From positions 1-64,000 of the forward strand of contig CADATZ010000003.1 of assembly GCA_902791025.1 (NCBI GenBank): a DNA stretch of 64,000 nt, read 5' to 3'. The notes under the pieces were generated by a model that was not told the origin of the DNA, made no database searches, and saw only the letters and a program-made list of their open reading frames with translations. A program made the position numbers and the translations under genes. Each line of letters starts with the position of its first letter. Positions within the stretch are counted from its first letter, which is position 1. The DNA comes from an uncultured Chloroflexota bacterium. GTDB taxonomy: Bacteria > Chloroflexota > Anaerolineae > Anaerolineales > Anaerolineaceae. Shown here in pieces: positions 1 through 7,972 of this stretch.

Positions 1-149
1 TTATTGTTTGGTTTCTCTTCTGGATAAAGCGTATATTTGCCAAAATAGAAGCCTTTTCAGAATCAAATGCTCAATTAGTCTATTGTTGAGCAGACACTAC
101 ATATCAATGGTAATCCTACAAACAAAAAATCACAAATTTTCAAAATCAC

Positions 150-178
150 TTGACACGGAATAAAGGGTATGCTAAAAT
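150..178 (+). promoter_or_regulatory. Promoter of the tRNA-Asp gene
   Basis: TTGACA at 150-155 and TAAAAT at 173-178 are separated by 17 bases, a near-consensus sigma-A promoter. It points at the tRNA that starts 54 bases downstream. No gene is seen in the preceding 149 bases. Confidence 0.8.
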
Positions 179-231
179 ATTGAACGTTGAGCGAGACAGA
201 AACAAAAAAATCTGGAACGCAAAAACGGAAT

Positions 232-304
232 GGGGATGTGGTGTAGCGGCTAACATGCGGCCCTGTCAAGGCCGAGATCGCGGGTTCGAACCCCGTCATT
301 CCCG
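232..304 (+). tRNA. tRNA-Asp (anticodon GTC)
   Basis: A 73-nt cloverleaf. The acceptor arm GGGGATG pairs with CATTCCC (one G-U pair), the anticodon stem is CGGCC/GGCCG, and the loop CTGTCAA carries GTC at 265-267. The T arm contains GGTTCGAACC and the discriminator base is G304. CCA is not encoded. The gene lies about 700 bp upstream of a serine recombinase, but no second copy of its 3' end was seen in the window, so it cannot be called an attachment site. Confidence 0.95.
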
Positions 305-311
305 CCTGTTG

Positions 312-340
312 AACTTGGACTTGACAGTCCAAGTTTTTTT
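312..340 (+). terminator. Rho-independent terminator of tRNA-Asp
   Basis: A perfect 10-bp stem (AACTTGGACT at 312-321, AGTCCAAGTT at 326-335) with a 4-nt loop and a run of T residues follows eight bases after the tRNA. Confidence 0.9.
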
Positions 341-373
341 CTTTAAGATTACGACTAAAAAGTATCATTTTTG

Positions 374-428
374 ATCCTGGTTTTTCTTCTTTTTATGTAA
401 AAAAAAGAAGGGGAACCAGGATTTTTTT
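374..428 (+). terminator. Long hairpin with T-run just before the next gene
   Basis: ATCCTGG at 374-380 pairs with CCAGGAT at 416-422, extended inside by a T-rich/A-rich stem, and is followed by seven T residues. It ends about 20 bases before the next start codon. It either backs up the tRNA terminator or acts as a leader hairpin, an arrangement repeated many times in the minus-strand operon at 21-37 kb. Confidence 0.7.
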
Positions 429-448
429 CTGGTTCAGAAAGGGCCGTT

Positions 449-787
449 ATGGATGTTTCTGATACCAAAATTATTTTTGAGCTTTACCTCACCATTACAG
501 GTATGGGAAATTCCCGCCTTGAATTATCCGTTGACCAATTCAAAATCCAGCTTATTGCTATTCTGCGAAAAAAAGGATGCATAATATCATTGATCAATGA
601 AAGTGATCGGCTTTATACACTGAATGAAAAGATCCTTTTATATTTTTCTCCATTAGAAAAAAATCCATATGAGATAGAGAGATTTCTCTTATATGTTCTG
701 AGAACTTTTTATCCCAGGTACATAATTGCTTATGGTATCCGGAATGAATCGGGAGCCTGTATTTATCGGGTCGAAATAGCTGAATAG
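449..787 (+). CDS. Hypothetical protein (112 aa)
   Basis: Not recognised. A soluble-looking 112-residue protein with no signal peptide or membrane segment. It starts at ATG 449 with an AAAGGG ribosome binding site at about 438-443. It sits between the tRNA terminators and the recombinase genes in the same orientation, so it may belong to the integration module, but nothing in the sequence shows a function. Confidence 0.6.
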   Translation: MDVSDTKIIFELYLTITGMGNSRLELSVDQFKIQLIAILRKKGCIISLINESDRLYTLNEKILLYFSPLEKNPYEIERFLLYVLRTFYPRYIIAYGIRNESGACIYRVEIAE

Positions 788-825
788 ACGGATTTGTATC
801 ATTTCAACATAAGGGAAAATGAGAT

Positions 826-978
826 ATGGAAAATGACACGATAGCCAATTTTGATACTTATCCGGTCCGCGGGCCAGTGGTTATGGGATTTATTGATCTT
901 CTCGCATCAATTGCTGCACGCAGTATAGAAGAACAGACTGCAGATCAGCAGAAAGGATCGTCAGATGGACACAAGTAA
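826..978 (+). CDS. Small protein ahead of the recombinase (50 aa)
   Basis: An ORF of 50 codons starting ATG 826. Its end overlaps the first 14 bases of the recombinase gene (ATG 965), which suggests translational coupling. The peptide has a short hydrophobic stretch in the middle (VVMGFIDLLASIAA) and a polar Gln-rich end. Not recognised. It is supported mainly by its position, by an open frame filling the gap, and by a purine-rich AAGGGAAAA upstream. Confidence 0.5.
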   Translation: MENDTIANFDTYPVRGPVVMGFIDLLASIAARSIEEQTADQQKGSSDGHK

Positions 979-2614
979 CATTCTGAAAGGTCTTGAAAAT
1001 AAGCAGATGCGTGCTGCGAGGAAAAGTAAAGAAAAAGAATCGAGCCCTGAAGAGTTGCAGCGCAAAACCAAAGCAGCTTTGTATCTCCGTGTTTCGTCGG
1101 ATATGCAAAGAGAAAATTTCAGTATTTCAGCCCAGAAAGAAGAATGTCTTAGATACATCAACGAACATGGTTATACCGTTGCCGAAAAAAATATTTATAT
1201 TGATGAAGCCTATACTGCCAAAAATGAAAATCGTCCTGCATTTCAACAACTGCTTGTGGATGCGCATGCGGGGGAATTTTCTCTGATCGTTGCACACAAA
1301 ATGGATCGGCTGCAAAGAAATCTCAGACTCATGCTGGCGATGACTGAAGAGCTGAAGAAGATAAACGTTACTCTGTATTGTGTTCATCAGCATATGGAAG
1401 TGACCGATGATTTGATTTGCAAGATTCTTGCTGCAATCAGTGAAGATTATCTGAAAAATCTTGCAGATGAGGTAGCAAAAGGGAAACGGCAATCCTGCAG
1501 GGAAGGAATCTTCATCGGTTCAACCGCTCCATTCGGGTATAAGCTTTTGAAACCCGGTTTCCCCGGCAATGAAAATGGAAAACATCGCAAACTGGTTCCG
1601 GATGAAAAAGAAGCTCCGGCAATAAAGAAATGCTTTGAAATGTACGCTACCAATAAATATTCATTTCAGGATCTTGCTGACTATTTAAATGTGGCGGGTT
1701 TTACTCCGAGACGTAATTCCGAGAAAAGAAAAAGTGTATTCGGGAAGGAAACGATCCGAAGCATGATGGATAATCCGGTATATGTCGGCATTCTTGTGTA
1801 CAAGAGCAAAAATTGTGAATTGGGGTATGAGACTTATTTGGCTCAGCATGAACCGATCATTGATCCTGATGTTTTTTCGAAGGTATCTGCTGTGCGTGAA
1901 TCGAGGATCATAAACCATAATCACAACAAGACTGATGGAATCAGCCTGAAATCACGTTTTTTGGTTCAAAATCTGATCTGCTGTGCTGAATGCGGACGTC
2001 GGCTGCGAGTTCAATCCGGAAAAAAGACATTCCGGTATAAAGACTATTCAGAAGAACGCGGTCTGGAATGCAAGTACAGCGGGGAATATGCAGATGCACA
2101 TATCATTGATAAACAGGTTCGTGATTTCGTGTCTGTTATCGATATACCTCATTCCTGGTCCGATTTGATTGAAAAAAAGGCAGAAGGGCAGGATTATGTC
2201 AGTGAAATTCAATCGAAAATCAAAATAATTCAAGACCGGATTAAAAGACGCACGAACGCATATACGGTAAGCGGCACATACAGCTTCGATGATTTTCAGA
2301 AAGAGCATAATGCGGATCTTGCTGAAATTGAGCAGTTGAAGGAAATGCTTCCAAAATCCTCAGATATGCTGAACGCACAGATCACGATCACTACCTCTCT
2401 TATTGATCTTTTCAAGAGAGCAACAGCATCTGAGCAATACGACATTGTGCATTATCTGTTTCAGAAACTGTATTTTGATTTCAGTAAATTCCGTTTATGT
2501 GCTTTTGAACCGCGTCCGGAATTTGAATTTCTTTTTTCTTCTTTTGCGGGAAAGAATGGATGGCATAAGGAAGGCAGCCAATATCTGATTCATTCCGGAG
2601 CACATTATGAATAA
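965..2614 (+). CDS. Large serine recombinase (site-specific integrase family)
   Basis: A 549-residue serine recombinase, likely the enzyme that integrates and excises this element. Domains in order: an N-terminal tail; a resolvase catalytic domain from about residue 37 with the motif YLRVSSDMQ (Ser44 the expected nucleophile) and the downstream MDRLQRN arginine motif (DRLSRN in most relatives); the Recombinase DNA-binding domain from about residue 180 (APFGYKLL, then NPVYVGILVYK); a zinc ribbon around residue 340 (CCAECG and a later Cys); and a helical, coiled-coil-like C-terminal part (about 415-480). Length is typical of the family. It overlaps the preceding 50-aa ORF and the following gene, so all three are probably one operon. 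Family call is secure; target site and direction are unknown. Confidence 0.92.
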   Translation: MDTSNILKGLENKQMRAARKSKEKESSPEELQRKTKAALYLRVSSDMQRENFSISAQKEECLRYINEHGYTVAEKNIYIDEAYTAKNENRPAFQQLLVDAHAGEFSLIVAHKMDRLQRNLRLMLAMTEELKKINVTLYCVHQHMEVTDDLICKILAAISEDYLKNLADEVAKGKRQSCREGIFIGSTAPFGYKLLKPGFPGNENGKHRKLVPDEKEAPAIKKCFEMYATNKYSFQDLADYLNVAGFTPRRNSEKRKSVFGKETIRSMMDNPVYVGILVYKSKNCELGYETYLAQHEPIIDPDVFSKVSAVRESRIINHNHNKTDGISLKSRFLVQNLICCAECGRRLRVQSGKKTFRYKDYSEERGLECKYSGEYADAHIIDKQVRDFVSVIDIPHSWSDLIEKKAEGQDYVSEIQSKIKIIQDRIKRRTNAYTVSGTYSFDDFQKEHNADLAEIEQLKEMLPKSSDMLNAQITITTSLIDLFKRATASEQYDIVHYLFQKLYFDFSKFRLCAFEPRPEFEFLFSSFAGKNGWHKEGSQYLIHSGAHYE

Positions 2615-3083
2615 CAGCAGAAAAAGGAATATTTCTAAAGGAACAACGAAAGGAAAACTCGCTGCAGCGAAGAAGGGATATTTTATCGGATCAGTCCCGC
2701 CGTTCGGTTATAAGAAATGGAAACGGGATGGTACTGCAGGCATGAATCCTCGTATATTACAGATTGATGATAATACTGCTCAGGCTGTTCTGGACTGTTT
2801 TGAAGCATTCGCTGAAGGAGATGTTTCTTATCGTGATATAGCCAATGATTTGAACGAGCAGGGATTTCTCTCAACTCTTAATAAACCTTTTACTCGTGAA
2901 ACAGTCCGCCAGATGCTTACCAATCCGGTCTATATTGGAAAGATTCCATATGGGAGAGTCGGACCTTCTGTAAAAATGCTTTTTTCCGGAAAACATCAGC
3001 CAATTATTTCACTGGATTTATGGGAACAGGTTCAAACAGTGCGTTCCAAACGGAGCAATATAAACCGAGATAACAAAAAATAA
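2607..3083 (+). CDS. Recombinase-like DNA-binding protein without catalytic domain
   Basis: 158 residues that match only the Recombinase DNA-binding domain of large serine recombinases. Landmarks seen in the gene before it recur in the same order: a GYFIGSVPPFGYK segment, a helical region, then TRETVRQMLTNPVYIGKIPY and KHQPIISLDLWEQV. The catalytic serine domain, zinc ribbon and coiled coil are absent. The start ATG at 2607 overlaps the stop of the full-length recombinase by 8 bases. It may be a truncated duplicate, or an accessory protein that binds the same site and controls direction. The intact frame and tight coupling argue against simple decay. Confidence 0.8.
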   Translation: MNNSRKRNISKGTTKGKLAAAKKGYFIGSVPPFGYKKWKRDGTAGMNPRILQIDDNTAQAVLDCFEAFAEGDVSYRDIANDLNEQGFLSTLNKPFTRETVRQMLTNPVYIGKIPYGRVGPSVKMLFSGKHQPIISLDLWEQVQTVRSKRSNINRDNKK

Positions 3084-3102
3084 AGATTGCTGCTGAATTT
3101 CA

Positions 3103-3164
3103 AAAAACCTCTTTCACTATACTTTGCAGATACTAAAACACAAATATAGATGAAAGAGGTTTTT
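3103..3164 (+). terminator. Perfect 14-bp inverted repeat overlapping the next RBS
   Basis: Bases 3103-3116 and 3151-3164 are exact reverse complements (3' arm TGAAAGAGGTTTTT). The 3' arm contains the AAAGAGG ribosome binding site of the gene starting at 3167 and ends in T residues. The structure can therefore terminate the recombinase transcript and hide the next RBS in read-through RNA. A TATACT -10-like hexamer at 3118-3123 lies in the loop, so RNA started there would lack the 5' arm and have a free RBS; its -35 is weak. Confidence 0.7.
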
Positions 3165-3166
3165 CT

Positions 3167-5380
3167 ATGAAGATCCAAAAAACATTATTCGTCCTTTTTA
3201 CAGTATTCTTTATTGCTTTTTCCGTTACTTATGCGGATAATGATTTTTCCGACTGTATCACGATAGATGGCAGGACGTATAAGGTATCGCCGGATTTTTC
3301 CATCCCGGTCGGAATTGACAAAGATTCTCCGGTAAAACTGAATTTCTCAGATGAAACACACGAACTGCTGAGCATTGAACGAATGACAGATGACAACTCT
3401 GATAATGATCAGTTTGAATATCATTTCGGAATTGTCAATGCGATTTCCAGGGCCAGTTCTGATCTTGAATACAGAGTCTATGTAGATGGCACGGGCTATC
3501 TTTTTACCAAAGATACCAGGATTGACGAAAGAATTGCCTTTCTGGAAAAATATGCTTCTGTCGCTCTTGTTACGAAAAACGGTAAAGTTATCATTTGCAG
3601 AGTTCTGGCATCGAATACTGCTGTTCCGGAAAAAGATATTTTTATGGGTATGGTTGATCAGTCTATCCAGGAAGAAGATAAATACATTCTTGAAATAAAC
3701 GGAAAAACTCATGTCCTTGATCAACAGACAGAAACTTTCGGAACAGTTATGATTCCCGGAACATGGGTCTTTGGATATGAAATCAATGAAGTCGTAAGGT
3801 TCATTTCCGTAATAACAGACGAGTTTCCGAGACCGGCAGACATTGAGTCCTTTCAGGGATTTGTGAACTTTGTCGGAGATATCGGAGAAAGTGGCGTGTA
3901 CTACATCACAGTCGAAGACACTACACTGCGTCTTCTTCCCGATACGACAATAAAAGGATCTGTTTCATTGGGGGATTTCGTCTCAGGATTCAGAATCAAA
4001 AACGATATTCTGCTGTTGGATAAGCCAATAATATTCTTCGATCAATCCCGTTTTGAAGTCTATTATCAGCCTGTTGATGACATTGTATCTGTCCGGGATA
4101 TAAATTCACCCGCCGGTCAATCCATCGTTTCTATCATTCTTGGGGAAAAAGAAATTGAAATCAATTCCTTCACCAATGTTGTCGGAGAACTGAAAAAAGG
4201 CGTACCGGCGATGGTGGTCCTGTATGACGGAATGACAAAAATTGTAGTTGTCCGCGAAACAATTGACAGCGGGAGAGTTCCTGTGTTCGGTTTTATTTCC
4301 TCGATCGCCGGGACTGCACCGAATTATTCAATTGTAATTGACGGGAAAACATATTCCACATCTTTTGCAACTATTATCGCGGCTGAAAAAGATCTGGAGC
4401 CGGGAATCCAGGTTGCAGGCATTGCAAACCGGGATGGCGTATTTGATCTCCTGACATGTTATGGGTCTGTCCTTCCTGAAAGCAGGCAGAACCAATATGC
4501 AGGCGTTATTTCCAAAGTAGCCGCTAATGCTTTCCAGATTGATGACCGCATTATTGATTATGATACGGAAACAATTATTTCCGGTTCATTTACGGAAGGA
4601 AAATTCGCTCTTGTCTTATTGGAAGGCGAATATGCCGAAATGATCTATATTCTTCCGGACGATTATTCTGACTTCAATTATCATACCGCGTCAGGAGTCC
4701 TGAACGGAATTGGCTCCGGGGACAGTAACGGGAAGAAAGCAATCAGACTGGATGAAACCGTATATTATCTTGATTCAAATACAACAATCAGTAAGAACCT
4801 TGCCTATGACGAGATCGGGACTGCCCTGTATAAAGGGTTGAATCAGGTATCAATTATTGATGTTTTACCCAAACCAGATAACTACGGTCAGAAATTCAGC
4901 GGAAAAATTTCTTATGCACATGCCGGTTCATTGGATGGAGAAATAAAAGTTTCAATAGGAAATACTGAATACATTATTCCGACGATTGCAGCCTTTTCAG
5001 GATTTTCCGATTCGTCCAGGCTCAGTTCAGGAGCAGTTGTTGAAGGTTACGCCTATGGAGATGAAATTCTTGCGGTAAGGATTCTAAAAGGCGCAGGTTT
5101 ATTCGGGATATTAAATCCTCCCTGGGTGGAATATGTGATGACAGGAGGAATCATTTTAATTGTTCTCGGATGGCTTGTTAGTAAAGCTGTCAGGAATAGA
5201 TCTTCATGGCATACCGGACATCCGGAGACAGGTGCAGGAAATACAATCATTCTCCATGAATCTGACGGACAAATTTATAGATTTACTGCAGATGAATCCC
5301 TGTCCACTTTCATTATGGCTATGCACGAAAAAACAATCTCCGTAAAAGTCCGCAGGGGAAAAATCATTGAGGTCCGATGA
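3167..5380 (+). CDS. Secreted membrane-anchored DUF5666-like repeat protein
   Basis: 737 residues: an N-terminal signal peptide (hydrophobic to about residue 23, ending TYADN); a long extracellular region made of repeated beta-rich units of about 60-80 residues (short G-x-V strands, an inner strand reading like YxIxVxxxTYxL, then a GDFVSG-like turn), resembling DUF5666; one transmembrane helix near 650-670 (MTGGIILIVLGWLV); and a roughly 65-residue C-terminal tail predicted inside the cell (IILHESDGQIYRF). The 6243-7832 product has the same layout, including the tail. Its stop overlaps the earliest possible start of the DsbA-like gene. Function is unknown; an envelope sensor or scaffold is possible. 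The start is chosen by the AAAGAGG site. Confidence 0.75.
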   Translation: MKIQKTLFVLFTVFFIAFSVTYADNDFSDCITIDGRTYKVSPDFSIPVGIDKDSPVKLNFSDETHELLSIERMTDDNSDNDQFEYHFGIVNAISRASSDLEYRVYVDGTGYLFTKDTRIDERIAFLEKYASVALVTKNGKVIICRVLASNTAVPEKDIFMGMVDQSIQEEDKYILEINGKTHVLDQQTETFGTVMIPGTWVFGYEINEVVRFISVITDEFPRPADIESFQGFVNFVGDIGESGVYYITVEDTTLRLLPDTTIKGSVSLGDFVSGFRIKNDILLLDKPIIFFDQSRFEVYYQPVDDIVSVRDINSPAGQSIVSIILGEKEIEINSFTNVVGELKKGVPAMVVLYDGMTKIVVVRETIDSGRVPVFGFISSIAGTAPNYSIVIDGKTYSTSFATIIAAEKDLEPGIQVAGIANRDGVFDLLTCYGSVLPESRQNQYAGVISKVAANAFQIDDRIIDYDTETIISGSFTEGKFALVLLEGEYAEMIYILPDDYSDFNYHTASGVLNGIGSGDSNGKKAIRLDETVYYLDSNTTISKNLAYDEIGTALYKGLNQVSIIDVLPKPDNYGQKFSGKISYAHAGSLDGEIKVSIGNTEYIIPTIAAFSGFSDSSRLSSGAVVEGYAYGDEILAVRILKGAGLFGILNPPWVEYVMTGGIILIVLGWLVSKAVRNRSSWHTGHPETGAGNTIILHESDGQIYRFTADESLSTFIMAMHEKTISVKVRRGKIIEVR

Positions 5381-5418
5381 TTTGTATCTTTTCTGAAACT
5401 AAATATCAGGAGGAATTC

Positions 5419-6156
5419 GTGGAAAATATTGAACAATCATCCGGACGTGCGATGAAAAAAAATTTTAGGAGTTTTTTTACATATTTGTTTGTGGTAATAG
5501 CGTGTATAACAAGCATGTTAATCGGTTATTACTGCGGAACCAGAAACGGGGTTGAAATTGCGACAAATGCAGCTCTTGAATTTCTGGAATATAAGGCATC
5601 CGATCCGGTTGAAACAGATTTATCTCGGCTGACTTCAGAGCCCATTGCAGTGTATGGCAGTGATAGTCCGGAAAAAATCGTTATGGTTTTTACAGATCTG
5701 CAGTGTCCTTCCTGCTCGACATTTATGGAAGAGTCGCTCAAAAATCTTGTTGAAGACCGGTCGATAAGGCTTGAATTTTTTGATTATCCGTCAGATAGCC
5801 ATAAATACGCACGGCTCGCTGCAGCCTATACACGCTGTGCGGTGAAAAACGGAGTGGATTATCTTTCATATACAGGTCACCTGAACGCTGACTACAGCGA
5901 GTGGTCCTCAATGCTGAAGGAATCGAACGTAAGCGAATACCTTCTGCAGACTTCTATAAAATACGGTGCGGATGAAGACAGCATGAATTTGTGTATCATT
6001 AATGATGATGTATATCAGGAGATCGACTCAAACATTGCGGATGCGGCTGCTTTGGGTGTTGAAGGCACACCGAGTTTTATCATCGGAAATCACCTGATAA
6101 CGGGATATGTCTCCCGAAGGACATTTAATTCAATGCTGAATGAATTCAGTAACTGA
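5419..6156 (+). CDS. Membrane-anchored DsbA-like thiol oxidoreductase
   Basis: 245 residues from GTG 5419, preferred because AGGAGG lies five bases upstream; a longer frame from ATG 5377 lacks such a site. One N-terminal membrane anchor (about residues 16-37) is followed by a thioredoxin-fold DsbA/Thioredoxin_4-type domain. The redox motif is CPSC (Cys96 and Cys99) in FTDLQCPSCSTF, and the cis-proline loop is GVEGTPSFIIG near the C-terminus. The family forms or exchanges disulfides outside the membrane. The Cys-rich heads of the large surface proteins in this window are possible substrates (inference). It is translated close behind the upstream membrane protein, and a terminator follows. Confidence 0.85.
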   Translation: MENIEQSSGRAMKKNFRSFFTYLFVVIACITSMLIGYYCGTRNGVEIATNAALEFLEYKASDPVETDLSRLTSEPIAVYGSDSPEKIVMVFTDLQCPSCSTFMEESLKNLVEDRSIRLEFFDYPSDSHKYARLAAAYTRCAVKNGVDYLSYTGHLNADYSEWSSMLKESNVSEYLLQTSIKYGADEDSMNLCIINDDVYQEIDSNIADAAALGVEGTPSFIIGNHLITGYVSRRTFNSMLNEFSN

Positions 6157-6181
6157 GCCGAAGAATAGTTAATTTATACAG

Positions 6182-6208
6182 GGACCGTCATTTGTGCGGT
6201 CCTTTTTA
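6182..6208 (+). terminator. Terminator after the DsbA-like gene
   Basis: GGACCG at 6182-6187 pairs with CGGTCC at 6197-6202 and is followed by five T residues. The next start codon is 35 bases downstream. Confidence 0.8.
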
Positions 6209-6242
6209 GTATCTTTTCCCTGATAAATACGGAGGAAATTAT

Positions 6243-7832
6243 ATGAAAAAGAAAACAGCCTTATTTCACCTGATCGTATCTTTTCTGATGATCATATCCA
6301 CGGTCAGGGTATATGCTTCAAATGTAGGGGAAACCATCTCTGTTGAAGGATATGTTGATTCCGCAGGAAAGAATTCTCTATATGTTGCGGGAAAAATACT
6401 TGTTGCCAACGAGTACAGTTCCATCAATGCGGCAGGAACAAATATTTATATCGGTGATTATGTAATGGGATTTATCTACCTCAATGATGACATGCAGTCA
6501 TATACAATCGTATCCCTTACAAAGATTCCGGAAAAATCCATTGGAACACCCACAGCTCTTCCGCCAAGTACTCCCACACCATTGTGGGCAGATCTGTTCA
6601 CACCTACCCCTTACTCTCAGGATAACGGATTACATCTGCTGTCTGATTCGGAGACAGCCTGGAGTCAGGACTTCTTCGGAGCAGCTCTTCCGACACAGAC
6701 ACCGGTACCATCAGCAACGCCTTCATCCATATCCTTTGAAGGAGTTGTTTCAAAAGTCAGCGGAAACAGGATCGTTATTGATGAAACTGAATATCTTACC
6801 GATAACGCAACCGCCTATAAAAACAATCAAAGTGAAATCAGCGCAGATGATTATGTCCGTGGACGGGCAGCTCCATATTCCGGTGCTCTTATTATCAGAT
6901 ATATCGAAGTTCTTCCTGATTATGATCGTCCGGAGCTCGAAACAAAGACAGTATGGGGATTGTACCAGGCTCAGGATTCTTCGAAAATGATTGTTTCCCT
7001 TCCTGAAGGAGATATAGAAGCTCATTTCTTCCCGGGAACGAAAATGTCGAAGACATTTTATACCAAAGGTACACTCATAAGTATGGAAATGAGCGGCGAT
7101 TATGTAAGATCTTCCGCCGACTATCCTCTCGTTCAGTCAGGAGAGACAATAACTCCTGTCAACGGTATCATTGATGAAATCATCACATTCTCTGAGAATG
7201 AGATCTATTTTATTTCGTCCAATCTCGCATATTTTGTGAACAGCGATGTGAAGTTTATACCGGAGGTGAAATCCTTTGTAAAAGGGGCGCCTTTTGTCGG
7301 TCTCATGCACAACGGACGGGTTATGACCTTATATTTTACGGATAATAACCGTGTTAAAACGATAAACGGACCGGCTTCTTCGGTAAAAAAGAGCCCGGAT
7401 GGTAAAAACATTGATTTTATGGTCGGAGGCGTTGAATACCATATTACTCCGGATACAGTAGTCAGCGGAACAAATCTGGTCCGTCACAGCGAAATTGAAG
7501 GTTATGCAGACTCTTCGAATAATGTTTTCTATATGACTTTCAGGACACCCTGGTATTCCCGATTCAAGGACTGGAACTGGACAGTTATCATCCCGGCTTC
7601 AGTATCGGCGATTGCGCTTATTTTATTCCTTCTCCTTCACAAGACAAAAGCGAAAGGATATCTGCAGGAAGTCACAGGAAATATCATCACTTTGACGGAT
7701 TCCAGAGGCGAAAACAGAAGGCACTTCAAATGTACGGATGAAATTGCAGGATATGTGTCATCATTTATCACGATGGAAGTTGAATTGACTATCTACCATG
7801 GAAAAGTAATTCATATACGGAATGCCTTCTGA
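6243..7832 (+). CDS. Secreted membrane-anchored DUF5666-like protein with Pro/Thr linker
   Basis: 529 residues: a signal peptide (MKKKTALFHLIVSFLMIIST to about residue 26); a DUF5666-like unit; a Pro/Thr/Ser-rich linker around 98-160 (PTALPPSTPTPLW) typical of extracellular spacers; further DUF5666-like units; one transmembrane helix at about 443-462 (VIIPASVSAIALILFLLL); and a short C-terminal tail (GNIITLTDSRGENRRHF) very like the tail of the 3167-5380 product. The two are clear architectural paralogs flanking the DsbA-like gene. The GGAGG about 5 bases before ATG supports the start. Function unknown. Confidence 0.75.
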   Translation: MKKKTALFHLIVSFLMIISTVRVYASNVGETISVEGYVDSAGKNSLYVAGKILVANEYSSINAAGTNIYIGDYVMGFIYLNDDMQSYTIVSLTKIPEKSIGTPTALPPSTPTPLWADLFTPTPYSQDNGLHLLSDSETAWSQDFFGAALPTQTPVPSATPSSISFEGVVSKVSGNRIVIDETEYLTDNATAYKNNQSEISADDYVRGRAAPYSGALIIRYIEVLPDYDRPELETKTVWGLYQAQDSSKMIVSLPEGDIEAHFFPGTKMSKTFYTKGTLISMEMSGDYVRSSADYPLVQSGETITPVNGIIDEIITFSENEIYFISSNLAYFVNSDVKFIPEVKSFVKGAPFVGLMHNGRVMTLYFTDNNRVKTINGPASSVKKSPDGKNIDFMVGGVEYHITPDTVVSGTNLVRHSEIEGYADSSNNVFYMTFRTPWYSRFKDWNWTVIIPASVSAIALILFLLLHKTKAKGYLQEVTGNIITLTDSRGENRRHFKCTDEIAGYVSSFITMEVELTIYHGKVIHIRNAF

Positions 7833-7854
7833 TTAGTATTTTTTTTACCACAAT

Positions 7855-7881
7855 AAATCCCCTCATTCGAAGGGGATTTTT
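7855..7881 (+). terminator. Terminator after the 529-aa membrane protein
   Basis: AAATCCCCT at 7855-7863 pairs with AGGGGATTT at 7871-7879, with T residues following. Confidence 0.85.
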
Positions 7882-7904
7882 CTGTTTAAGAAGGGAAATT
7901 ATTA

Positions 7905-7918
7905 AACGATAGATCGTT
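7905..7918. promoter_or_regulatory. Perfect inverted repeat upstream of the 7973 gene
   Basis: AACGAT and ATCGTT separated by two bases form a 14-bp palindrome 55 bases before the start codon, an operator-like site. No second copy was seen. Confidence 0.35.
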
Positions 7919-7972
7919 AGCTTTGTGATTTCTGTCTCTTTGTATTTTTATTCGACAGAGAGGATATATCTT

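Noticed and set aside
1..149. A short minus-strand frame running off the left edge
   Set aside because: It is only 29 codons between stops with no start codon, so no gene can be supported before the tRNA promoter.
232..304. tRNA-Asp as attachment site of the element
   Set aside because: No direct repeat of the tRNA 3' end was found in the window, and large serine recombinases rarely need tRNA targets.
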